In this document: piece by piece, positions 1 to 7,184 of the stretch
Position numbering within the stretch: the first letter of the stretch is position 1
How the letters are laid out: each line of letters opens with the position of its first letter
NCBI GenBank assembly: GCA_022709625.1
Contig: JAKLIL010000006.1
Span: 1 to 15,215 of the forward strand
Reading direction: 5' to 3'
Source of the DNA: Verrucomicrobiota bacterium
GTDB lineage: Bacteria > Verrucomicrobiota > Kiritimatiellia > CAIQIC01 > Lenti-01
DNA: 15,215 nt
Made by a program: the position numbers and the translations under genes
Notes under the pieces: model-generated
Told to the model about the DNA's origin: nothing
Databases searched by the model: none
The model's input: only the letters and a program-made list of their open reading frames with translations

Positions 1-642
1 TTCGCAGAGCGAAAGCGGATACGCGAAGCCGCTGCCCATTTCGTGGAAATGCTGCACGCGGAAGGGACAGCCCGGCAGGCAGGCTTCGTTTACCATCAGG
101 CGGATGCGGCCGGGAAACGCCTGTTTCAGCGTTTGCAGCGCGGACAGATCGCGGACGATGCGGATGTCGGGGACGATGGCGTCGATGACGCCCACCAGCA
201 TCGCCACTTGGCTGGGAAGGGAAATCTGCATCAGGCACGAAGCCGTCAGGGGCAGGTTTGGAAAGGCGGCGCGAACGCGCCTGGCGAGGTTCAGATTGGT
301 AACCGTGGCGCCGGCCAGGCCGTAATCTCCGATGAGCCGTTTCAAGGCTTCGACGACGGCCGGCTCGATTTGCTCCACGGGCCGCGGCAGCGTAAGCGCA
401 TTCAGCAGGACGGAGCAGGGTAGCGGCGCCTTGCGCAGCAAATCGCGAAGATGCGCATCGGGCTGGGGCGGTTCCCCGGAACCGATGGAACCGCCGGGCA
501 TCGGAAAGTACACCTCGCGGATCAGGCCGGGATAATCGTTGGCGATCGCTTCCCAGAATTCGATCGGCTGGTCGACGTAGGGCAAGACCCACGGGGCGGG
601 CGTGGCGCTGGAAGGCGTGGCGGCAGGCGTGGAGGTATTCAT
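1..642 (-). CDS. U32-peptidase-like TIM-barrel protein, 3' end outside window
   Basis: This reading frame begins with ATG at 642 and stays open to base 1, giving 214 residues with the C-terminus missing. After a Ser/Thr/Pro/Ala-rich start, residues 43-56 read EVYFPMPGGSIGSG. Residues 110-200 follow the pattern of U32 peptidase and UbiU/UbiV-like proteins: a 'GATVTNLNLA' strand, 'LTASCLMQIS', 'IRIVRDLSAL', then LMVNEACLPGCPFRVQHF with Cys188 and Cys192. In UbiU/UbiV-type relatives cysteines hold an iron-sulfur cluster, so a cluster here is possible, but the function is unknown. It starts 55 bp after the glycosyltransferase-like gene and is probably the next operon member. No good Shine-Dalgarno precedes the ATG, and the frame is open further upstream without an obvious better start. 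The family call rests on pattern memory and is moderate at best; that it is a real gene is fairly secure. Confidence 0.6.
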   Translation of the reverse strand, partial: MNTSTPAATPSSATPAPWVLPYVDQPIEFWEAIANDYPGLIREVYFPMPGGSIGSGEPPQPDAHLRDLLRKAPLPCSVLLNALTLPRPVEQIEPAVVEALKRLIGDYGLAGATVTNLNLARRVRAAFPNLPLTASCLMQISLPSQVAMLVGVIDAIVPDIRIVRDLSALQTLKQAFPGRIRLMVNEACLPGCPFRVQHFHEMGSGFAYPLSLCE

Positions 643-697
643 CGGGTGGTCAATGTAGCAAAAAGCGTCTCGCGGGAAAATGCATCCGCCTCGCCGG

Positions 698-1534
698 TCA
701 GGATTCCAGGCCCGCGTGCAGCGCCGCCTTGAATTCCCGGTGGCGGCGCAGCAGTTCCGGTTCCTCGGCTTCCAGCCATTCTTTGGGACATTCGGCGAAG
801 AACCGGTCGAAACTTGAAACCACGAGCCGCATCCAATCGGCAAACCGGGGGGGCAACACCGGGCCTGTATACAGATGGATTCCCCCAAGATGCAAATGCG
901 GCGGGAATGCCGGCAAGGCATGGGCGCGGGCGGTTTCCCCGTCCAGCGGAAAAGTTCCGGCCAAACCCAGCGCCGCCAAATGTTCGGCCACCCGGACCAG
1001 CGTGTCTTTTTCGGGAATCGCCAGCCGGCGGCCGTCGAGCCGGCATAGATCCGGCCTGCGGGTATAGGTTTTCGCCCGAAACGGGACGGGGTCGAAAGAC
1101 GGCACGTCCGGAGGCAATCGCCGCGGCGACATCCAGTAGGCGGGCTGGGTCAGTCCCGGCCCTTCGCGCGGAACCGCCGTGGACAAGCAGATGCCGGTAC
1201 GGTCGAAGAGAGCGTCGGCCGCGGCGAACCAATCCTCCGCCGGCGCGCGGAGCAACGCGTCGTGATCGAAGAACCACGCTCCGGTGAAATCCCGCAGCGC
1301 GTCGCGCGCCAGATATTCGCGCATGGGGCTGTCGTCGGTCGGCAGATGGGGCGGATAGGGCAATTCCTCGGTTCCCGGCGGCAGCCAGGCGCGAAACCGC
1401 TCCATCTGCGCCGCGGATTTGCCGGCCTGCACGACGACCCGTTTGCGGCGCGGCGCGAATTCGGCCAAGCGGTGCAGGCAGGCCAGCGCCAGGCAATTGG
1501 ACCACCAGGATGTAACCACCACGATACTGTCCAC
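698..1534 (-). CDS. GT-A-like glycosyltransferase (putative)
   Basis: This encodes 278 residues. The start MDSIVVVTSWWSNCLALACL (1-20) resembles the first Rossmann-like strand and helix of GT-A proteins. Residues 87-92, WFFDHD, form a hydrophobic strand ending in Asp-His-Asp, which fits the metal- and nucleotide-sugar-binding DXD motif. Residues 213-225 (HLHLGGIHLYTGP) carry histidines that could complete a metal site. There is no signal peptide or membrane span, so it should act in the cytoplasm. It begins 9 bp after the stop of the PqqD-like/GT-C gene, consistent with one transcript. I infer that it either adds a sugar to the cluster product or makes the sugar donor used by the membrane enzyme. 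The overall sequence is not a textbook GT2 protein, so the call depends mainly on the DHD motif and the context. Confidence 0.6.
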   Translation of the reverse strand: MDSIVVVTSWWSNCLALACLHRLAEFAPRRKRVVVQAGKSAAQMERFRAWLPPGTEELPYPPHLPTDDSPMREYLARDALRDFTGAWFFDHDALLRAPAEDWFAAADALFDRTGICLSTAVPREGPGLTQPAYWMSPRRLPPDVPSFDPVPFRAKTYTRRPDLCRLDGRRLAIPEKDTLVRVAEHLAALGLAGTFPLDGETARAHALPAFPPHLHLGGIHLYTGPVLPPRFADWMRLVVSSFDRFFAECPKEWLEAEEPELLRRHREFKAALHAGLES

Positions 1535-1543
1535 GGAAACCTC

Positions 1544-3214
1544 CTATTCGACGGCGAGTCCGTGCCGGCGCGCGGCGACGTCGATGGCCAAATGTCCCCA
1601 CTTCAGGAACAAGCCGATATCCAGGCGCGTGCGGTTGGCTTGGATCGAACCCAGCGCCACGCCGGGAAGCGCGGGCAGATGCTCTTCGACGTGGGCGTAG
1701 CGGGCCGGCAAGGCGACCAGGTTCACGCTGATGAATCCGGCCACGGTCTGCAGAACCAACCAGGCCAGAAGCGCCCCGCGCTTGCGTTGCAACCCAAACC
1801 CCAACAGCACCAGGAAAAACGGGACCAGCGGCAGCATGTATTCTTCCTCGAAGGGATAGCGGACAAACAAGGCTTGGTAGCCGAGAACGATGAAGGCGCA
1901 GGCGAGCATCGATTCCCTGGGTTGTTCGGCGAACATGCGCCAACCGGCCCGGCCCGCCCAGAGCAAGCCGAGAACAAGCGGCACCAGCGCCAGGGATCCA
2001 AAGAAGGCCAGTTCGCCGTTGACGAAACGGACCGCGTAGTCGAGCCAAGACCAATCTCCCATGTACAAACGGCGCCGGCCGTACTGCAGCCAGGTGGGCA
2101 GATAGAAGGCGGCGCCGAATGCCATTGAAAAGACGCAGGTTCGCAGCTCCGATTTGCGTCTGGTTCCGCCGGCGAGCGCCGCCGCCGCGAACAGCGCCAG
2201 GATGAATACGAGGGAAGCCGCGCGGCAGGCCATGGCCAGGCCCAGCCGGACGCCGGCCCGGCCGAACTGGTGTTCCCGATATGCCAGATAACCGGCCAGC
2301 AACAGAGCCAGAGCCCACACGTAGTCGATCGTGCAGGTGGAGGCCGCCCAATAGAATGGATTCGCGATCAGGGCGAGCGCCAGCCATTGCCGGTGGGGCA
2401 CGGCGTGAAGTTTCAGGATCCGCAGGAAGGAATGGATGGCCCAGAGGGACATCAAGACCGTGGCCGCGTTCGACAAGGGGGCGCCGCCCATATGATCCAA
2501 AAGCGCCGCCGGCAGTTCATGGACCACGTATCCCGGATATCGCGAGGGAACGTAGCGATGGTTGGCAAACAAGCTTTTGCCCGCCGCGACGACTTCCCGG
2601 GAATCGTAGTCCGCGCCGTAGCCGCCGACCAGCGCCAAGGGCAGGTAGAGCACGGCGGCGAAGAGCAGCCATCCCGCGCGGGATTTCCACCCGCCGGGAC
2701 CCGGCGCAGCGGGTTGGGGAGTGTGGGGCGGCGCCGTCGTTTCGGACCGGACGGTTTCCGCCACCGGCGCGTTCGGTGGACCGGCGGGATGGCTGACCCC
2801 TTGCTGGGAGAGGAACAGGAAGACGTTCAACGCCGAACGAAACCCGTCGCCGATTTTCACGGCGCCGTCATTTTCCAGCAATCCGCCGATTTCCGCAAGC
2901 GTTCGTTGGCCGTCGAACAGGCGCACGGCGGCGCTCGCCTCGGCACTCAACGGTACCGCCCCGGCTTCGCCGCCGGATCCCTGGAAGGCGAGTTGGTCGT
3001 TCTGGACCGTCACGACGAGATCTTCCCGCAGCATCGGGACCATGTTGCGCAGGACTGGCTCGGGGAGGTCCCGCAGCGAGTTCAGCACGTATCGTCCGGG
3101 AATGGCCGGCGGGACCGGCGGCGGGGAACCGGAGGGTGCTCTGAAGTTGCAGAACAATTTCAGCAACTCGCGTCGCGTGCAGCCCCGCGGACCCTTGTCC
3201 ATTGGGCGGTTCAT
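1544..3214 (-). CDS. PqqD-like domain fused to GT-C membrane glycosyltransferase
   Basis: This encodes 556 residues; the ATG at 3214 overlaps the preceding stop as ATGA. Residues 86-140 (VPLSAEASAAVRLFDGQRTL then a helix ending FLFLSQQGV) match the winged-helix core of PqqD-like peptide-binding domains. A Pro-rich linker (144-175) leads to about eight or more hydrophobic spans starting near residue 181. The first outer loop has acidic ADYDS (201-205) and SRYPGYVVHE (224-233), the arrangement seen in ArnT/PMT-like GT-C enzymes, which move a sugar from a polyprenyl-phosphate carrier outside the membrane using an acidic residue in this loop. The N-terminus also has CTRRELLKLFC (12-22), which looks like a Tat motif but lacks a hydrophobic stretch after it. 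PqqD plus GT-C in one protein is unusual and suggests that a peptide is recruited for glycosylation. The topology and acceptor are inferred. Confidence 0.8.
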   Translation of the reverse strand: MNRPMDKGPRGCTRRELLKLFCNFRAPSGSPPPVPPAIPGRYVLNSLRDLPEPVLRNMVPMLREDLVVTVQNDQLAFQGSGGEAGAVPLSAEASAAVRLFDGQRTLAEIGGLLENDGAVKIGDGFRSALNVFLFLSQQGVSHPAGPPNAPVAETVRSETTAPPHTPQPAAPGPGGWKSRAGWLLFAAVLYLPLALVGGYGADYDSREVVAAGKSLFANHRYVPSRYPGYVVHELPAALLDHMGGAPLSNAATVLMSLWAIHSFLRILKLHAVPHRQWLALALIANPFYWAASTCTIDYVWALALLLAGYLAYREHQFGRAGVRLGLAMACRAASLVFILALFAAAALAGGTRRKSELRTCVFSMAFGAAFYLPTWLQYGRRRLYMGDWSWLDYAVRFVNGELAFFGSLALVPLVLGLLWAGRAGWRMFAEQPRESMLACAFIVLGYQALFVRYPFEEEYMLPLVPFFLVLLGFGLQRKRGALLAWLVLQTVAGFISVNLVALPARYAHVEEHLPALPGVALGSIQANRTRLDIGLFLKWGHLAIDVAARRHGLAVE

Positions 3215-4542
3215 GCGGATTCTCCGGGTGTCGCGTAGAGGCGAAGCGCCGCGGCCGTGCATTCTCCGATGAACCAGGAACCGGCGTCGGTCAACGCCCA
3301 CGCGTCGGCATTGACGTCGCGCCGCAACAAACCAGCCTCCGCCAGCTTCGCGGCGAAAGCCGATCCCTTTTCGTCCAAGATGCGGTTCGGGACCTGGCCG
3401 GCCATCAGATGCGTGATTAGCGGCCGGGCCTGCCGTTCCGCCGGAGTGAAGGTTCCGCCTCCCTGGAGGGGCGGGGGACTAGCGCTGCCGGCCAAATAGG
3501 CGGCGAGATCTCCGTGCCGGTAATAGTAGTCGCCGCAGACTCCGTCGGCCGTAGCCCCCAACGCCACCAGATCTTCGCCGCGCACGGCATGGCGGGCATA
3601 GAGATTCTGATCGGGCGGTCGGGCGAAATGGGTGAAATGGTTTTTAACGTAGCCCAGGGATGCCAACAACTCGGCGGCCGCCATGAACATGAGGTAGTCG
3701 GCGAACAGGCGTTCGGGGCCGCGGGTCGCCAAGCCCTGGCGTTCCATGAAGCGGTGGTTGTACTTGCCGTGATTCAGGCGATACAGGGAAACGCCATGCA
3801 CGCCGGCCGCGGCCAAGAGGCGGAGATCGGCCAGCAGGTCGGCAGTCGTTTGTTCCGGCAGCCCGTACAGCATGTCGACCGAGACGGTCCAGCCGCGGTC
3901 GCGCGCGGCCTGGATGCGGACCAACGCCGTTTCCGGCGGGTCGCGCCGGCCCAGCAGGGCGCGCAGGCGGGGACGCAGCGTTTGCGCGCCCACGTGGATG
4001 CGCGTGAACCCCAATTGGAGCAACTGTCCGGCATGTTCGTCGTCCAGGCAGCGGCAATTGGTTTCGATGGCCCACTCCGTTTGCTGGTCCGCCGCGAAAT
4101 TCGCGGCCAGGGCTTGGACCACCTGTTCGAATTCGTCCGGCAGAAGCGAATGCGGCGTGCCGCCGCCCAGATGGATGGTCGTGACCGGACGTTGGGCGAG
4201 CGCGCCCAATTCATGCCATTGTTCGATCTCTCTGCGAAAGCGCAGGAGATACTTCTCCACCTCGGTGCGTTCGCCGCGGGGCATGGCCGTGGCATGGCAA
4301 TCGCAAAACGGACAGCGGGTCTTGCAGAAGGGCAGGTGCGCGTAAATGGAAAACGCGCCTTGTCGTTCGGGAACCCGGCGGACGAGTTGCCGCCAGGCCG
4401 CGGCGCCATCGTCCGCAAATCCGCGCACGGACCAGGTCGGCAACGGCATCCCATGCTCGTCGGCGGGATAGAGCGCTTGTGCCTGCGTCCACGCGGCCAC
4501 CCAATCCGCGCGCGGTGAAATCGCATTGTCGGCCGGAATCAT
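3211..4542 (-). CDS. HemN/HemW-like radical SAM protein
   Basis: This encodes 443 residues; the ATG at 4542 overlaps the previous stop as ATGA. Residues 70-82 (LPFCKTRCPFCDC) carry the CX3CX2CXC pattern typical of HemN-family proteins: Cys73, 77 and 80 bind the 4Fe-4S cluster and Cys82 is the extra family cysteine. The SAM-binding GGGTP is at 126-130, followed by VSVDMLYGLPEQT, a HemN hallmark. The C-terminal part (VPNRILDEKG to the end) resembles the HemN C-terminal domain. The family includes coproporphyrinogen III dehydrogenase, heme chaperones and class C radical SAM methyltransferases acting on natural products. No other heme gene is present and the operon holds peptide maturases, so a tailoring role is more likely than heme synthesis. 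Residues 352-363 (GSASPPPLQGGG) look like an in-frame low-complexity insertion just before the C-terminal domain. Confidence 0.85.
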   Translation of the reverse strand: MIPADNAISPRADWVAAWTQAQALYPADEHGMPLPTWSVRGFADDGAAAWRQLVRRVPERQGAFSIYAHLPFCKTRCPFCDCHATAMPRGERTEVEKYLLRFRREIEQWHELGALAQRPVTTIHLGGGTPHSLLPDEFEQVVQALAANFAADQQTEWAIETNCRCLDDEHAGQLLQLGFTRIHVGAQTLRPRLRALLGRRDPPETALVRIQAARDRGWTVSVDMLYGLPEQTTADLLADLRLLAAAGVHGVSLYRLNHGKYNHRFMERQGLATRGPERLFADYLMFMAAAELLASLGYVKNHFTHFARPPDQNLYARHAVRGEDLVALGATADGVCGDYYYRHGDLAAYLAGSASPPPLQGGGTFTPAERQARPLITHLMAGQVPNRILDEKGSAFAAKLAEAGLLRRDVNADAWALTDAGSWFIGECTAAALRLYATPGESA

Positions 4543-5525
4543 GCCGATGTTCCCGACTCTTCGGCGAGCAGGCGCGCGGAATCCGGCCGCAGGCGCAAGG
4601 CCTGGCGGGCGCGGCATCCGCCCCCGCACAGACCCCGCGCACGGTATTCGCACGCGGCGCATTCCCGGTACGCCCCGGTCGGCAGCCGGCGCGCCAGGTC
4701 CTGCTCGAACCGCGCGCCGATTTCGCCATGGGTCGATTGTTCCGTCAGCGGCCGGCGTCCCGCGCGCGACAGCGCGTAGCAGGCAATGACGTCGCCTTCC
4801 GGCAGAATATCGACAATGGGATTGCACCGGGTGCCGACGTTCCGGGCCAGGTCCGGATGTTTTTCCAGAAAACGGGCGGAAAACATGCAGGGGGTAAAGC
4901 CGCAATCCAGATCGAGTTCCACGCCGGCCCGTCCCGCCGCCGCGGCGAATGTTTCCAGCTGGGCACCGAGATGGCGGACCGCTTGCGGACGCAAGTACCG
5001 GTTGGCGCCGCCCCAGATGGGATGGGCCAGACCGAGGCGGATCCGCCGGCGCAGGCCGTGTTCCTCGATCCACGCCAGCAGATGGTCGGGATGCGGGGCG
5101 GGCGTCGTGAAGGTCAGGCCCAATTCCACGCAGGCCCCCAATGCGCGGCAGACGGCGTGCTGGGCTTCCAGCAGGACGGGCGAATCGGTTCCGGGATCGG
5201 CCGTATTCAGCACGACGGTCAGGCGATCCGGCGCGATTCGCCGCAGGCCGGCCAGCGCGGACGCAGCCATCCAGCCGCCCGTAAACACCGTGACGGCGAA
5301 CCCGCGGGCCAAGGCGAGTTCGACGTATTCGCCAAAGGAGGGATGCTCCGTCGGTTCGCCGCCCAGAAAACGGGCCTCGGGAATGCCCGAGCGCCGGAGG
5401 AATGCCAAGGCGTTTTCGAAAACGGCGCGCGGCATGTCCACGGGCCCGCCTTGGCCGCGTTCATGCCGGGCGAAACAGAAATCGCAGTTTCGCCGGCAGC
5501 GTCTTGTAATGGACAAGTTGGCCAT
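4539..5525 (-). CDS. PqqE-like radical SAM protein with SPASM-type cysteines
   Basis: This encodes 328 residues. The radical SAM motif CRRNCDFC is at Cys10, 14 and 17, very close to the N-terminus, so the protein has no N-terminal leader-binding extension. GGEP is at 55-58. The C-terminal third carries auxiliary-cluster cysteines: 208, 213, 234, 249, then CAAC (289, 292) and CGGGC (300, 304). SPASM enzymes such as PqqE and anaerobic sulfatase maturases use these to bind additional 4Fe-4S clusters. The gene starts one base after the stop of a stand-alone PqqD-like gene, copying the PqqD-PqqE logic in which the small protein presents the peptide to the enzyme. Its stop overlaps the next start as ATGA. 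The likely role is carbon-centred crosslinking or another modification of a peptide; substrate and chemistry cannot be read from the sequence. Confidence 0.85.
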   Translation of the reverse strand: MANLSITRRCRRNCDFCFARHERGQGGPVDMPRAVFENALAFLRRSGIPEARFLGGEPTEHPSFGEYVELALARGFAVTVFTGGWMAASALAGLRRIAPDRLTVVLNTADPGTDSPVLLEAQHAVCRALGACVELGLTFTTPAPHPDHLLAWIEEHGLRRRIRLGLAHPIWGGANRYLRPQAVRHLGAQLETFAAAAGRAGVELDLDCGFTPCMFSARFLEKHPDLARNVGTRCNPIVDILPEGDVIACYALSRAGRRPLTEQSTHGEIGARFEQDLARRLPTGAYRECAACEYRARGLCGGGCRARQALRLRPDSARLLAEESGTSA

Positions 5526-5526
5526 G

Positions 5527-5799
5527 TCACTCGACCTGCAGAAATCCCGCTTTTCGCCAGGTCGCCAAAGCGCGGCGGATTTCCTTTTCCGCTTCCTGGG
5601 GCGGAGTCTGGAGCAGAACGGACATCATGTCGCGGGCCCGATCCCGGGTATAGCGACCATCTGCCAACAGGGCCCACAAACCGGCATAAGGATACGGGAT
5701 GGATGCCACCGCCCCGTGACGGCGTTGGATTAGCGTTGCGCCACGGGTCTCGACGATCCAGGACAAATCGGCGGCGGGCCGGGGAATCGGCGGTGTCAT
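5527..5799 (-). CDS. PqqD-like peptide-binding protein (RiPP recognition element)
   Basis: This encodes 90 residues, the usual size of PqqD. Residues 41-51 (LWALLADGRYT) match the core of the family, in which a hydrophobic helix is followed by [L/I]-x-D-G-x-x-T; a helix and KAGFLQVE at the C-terminus complete the winged-helix pattern. PqqD proteins bind the leader of a ribosomal precursor peptide and pass it to a radical SAM enzyme. The start overlaps the upstream maturase stop as ATGA, and the stop is one base from the next radical SAM start. It probably serves the adjacent 328-residue enzyme, which has no leader-binding segment of its own. This is the clearest single sign that the operon processes a peptide. 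Confidence 0.8.
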   Translation of the reverse strand: MTPPIPRPAADLSWIVETRGATLIQRRHGAVASIPYPYAGLWALLADGRYTRDRARDMMSVLLQTPPQEAEKEIRRALATWRKAGFLQVE

Positions 5800-7184
5800 G
5801 GCGTCCCCTGCCCAAAGGCCAAACGGTCGTCCGGGTGGCGGGCGATGGATTCCAGCGCCGTCCGCCGGCCTGCCAACAGCTCGACCGCCGCCTCATCGCC
5901 GAGCCGGCGCAAGAGCCGGCTTGCGGTGATCGCGCGGATGGCCAAACACCGCTGGTCGTATGCCGGGGAACAGCCCGGCGGGGTTTGGTCGACATGGCAG
6001 CCGCCCGCGCAGGTATGTCGGCAAAAACAGCGCACGCAGCGGGGCTTCGCCCGAACCAACGCGGCGACTTCGTCCGCTTTGCGTTGGTCGATGGACACGC
6101 CGCCGGCGGCATCGACCCGGCCCAGCGCCAGATCCAGCCCGCGGGCCTGCCAGCGTTCCGGATCCAAATAGCAGGCCGCGATTTCGCCGCCGGGACCCAG
6201 CATCCACGTGCCCCGCCCCAGCGGACACGATGAAATCCGCGGGCCGGTCAACTCCGAGGGGCCATGTACGATCCGCACGCCTTCCTGGGCAGCCAGCGTT
6301 TCGGCGCGCAAGAGGCCGGCCGCAAAAGCAAAGGGGTCCGGGGCGGACAATCCGGCCCGCCGGGAACATGCGTTCTCCGCCAACGCTTCGAAACTCAGCA
6401 CTTCGAAATCAAACTCGCGGCAGAAGCCGGCGGCAACGTCCGCCATGGCGTCCACCGAGCGGTTCGTGACGCACATGCGCAAGCACAAGTGCGCCGGATA
6501 GGATGCCAGACGGTGGAGGTTCGCGGCGATGCGCGCGTAGGTTCCGCCGCCGTCCGGACTCCGGCGGTTGAAGTCGTGGACGGACTCCGGCCCGTCCAGC
6601 GAGACCACGACGCTGTCGATGTAATCGCCGACAAAGGGGATCAGGCTGGGATCGAAATCGCCGTTGGTGGTCAATTCAAACCAGGGCACCAGATCCATGC
6701 GGGCGCACAGCGAGCGGACGTAATGGACGATGGTTTCCGTGCAAAACCAGGCCACCAGCGGTTCGCCGCCGAAGAAATGAACGCGGAGCGTGCGCTCGCC
6801 GCGCTTCCGCAACCGGCGCGCAAAGCAATCGGCCAGGCGGCAGGCTTGCCGGGGATCGAGAATGCCCGGAGCGGCCTGGGCGGCATCGAAATCGCAGTAG
6901 ACGCAGCGCATGTTGCAGGCGCGCGGCTGCAGAACGACCAGCTTGTCCGGTCCTTCGTCGGGTGGCGGGAGCGTTGGCGCGTTGCGGGTTAGTCTGCGCC
7001 ACAAGGCTTGGAGTTCATTGGGCAGGCCTTGGCTGGAACCCTCCGCGAACCGGGCCAGAGCGGCCACCGCGGAACGGTTCACCATGGCGACCGTCCACGT
7101 TTGCGGCGAAAGCACCAGCCATTGATCCAGAACCGGGATGGCATAGAGATCCGGTTCCCCAGCCTCGTTCGCGCACCCCGTCAT
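5796..7184 (-). CDS. Radical SAM/SPASM peptide maturase (third of three related)
   Basis: This encodes 462 residues. The ATG at 7184 overlaps the upstream stop as ATGA; the frame is open further upstream, but that extension lies inside the preceding gene. The N-terminal stretch LYAIPVLDQWLVLSPQTWTV (13-32), followed by AMVN, is the segment found ahead of the barrel in many SPASM peptide maturases. The radical SAM motif CNMRCVYC is at Cys90, 94 and 97, and FFGGEP at 137-142. SPASM cysteines are at 320, 338, 383, 386, 388, 392, 396, 405 and 413; 383-396 reads CVRCFCRHTCAGGC. The region 266-305 (FEALAENAC to PDPFAFAAGLLRAET) aligns with equivalent segments in the genes at 7181-8689 and 9893-11344, so the three are paralogues. 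The predicted activity is radical modification of a peptide in the cytoplasm; the substrate is inferred to be the cysteine-rich protein of this operon. Confidence 0.88.
   Translation of the reverse strand: MTGCANEAGEPDLYAIPVLDQWLVLSPQTWTVAMVNRSAVAALARFAEGSSQGLPNELQALWRRLTRNAPTLPPPDEGPDKLVVLQPRACNMRCVYCDFDAAQAAPGILDPRQACRLADCFARRLRKRGERTLRVHFFGGEPLVAWFCTETIVHYVRSLCARMDLVPWFELTTNGDFDPSLIPFVGDYIDSVVVSLDGPESVHDFNRRSPDGGGTYARIAANLHRLASYPAHLCLRMCVTNRSVDAMADVAAGFCREFDFEVLSFEALAENACSRRAGLSAPDPFAFAAGLLRAETLAAQEGVRIVHGPSELTGPRISSCPLGRGTWMLGPGGEIAACYLDPERWQARGLDLALGRVDAAGGVSIDQRKADEVAALVRAKPRCVRCFCRHTCAGGCHVDQTPPGCSPAYDQRCLAIRAITASRLLRRLGDEAAVELLAGRRTALESIARHPDDRLAFGQGTP

Noticed and set aside
2270..3238. 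Plus-strand open frame of 322 codons
   Set aside because: It is antisense to the PqqD/GT-C fusion, whose motifs and membrane spans are convincing; the plus-strand product is Arg/Gln/Gly-rich without a domain.
3211..4542. Heme biosynthesis enzyme (coproporphyrinogen III dehydrogenase)
   Set aside because: The family motifs fit, but the operon context is peptide modification and no heme gene is nearby; only the family name is kept.
4539..5799. PQQ biosynthesis genes pqqD and pqqE
   Set aside because: There is no PqqA-like precursor with the conserved Glu/Tyr pair and no pqqB or pqqC; the resemblance is to the recognition logic only.
4479..6233. Long plus-strand open frame of 584 codons opposite the radical SAM genes
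   Set aside because: It lies antisense to three genes with clear motifs, has no recognisable domain, and its length is explained by the scarcity of stops in GC-rich DNA.
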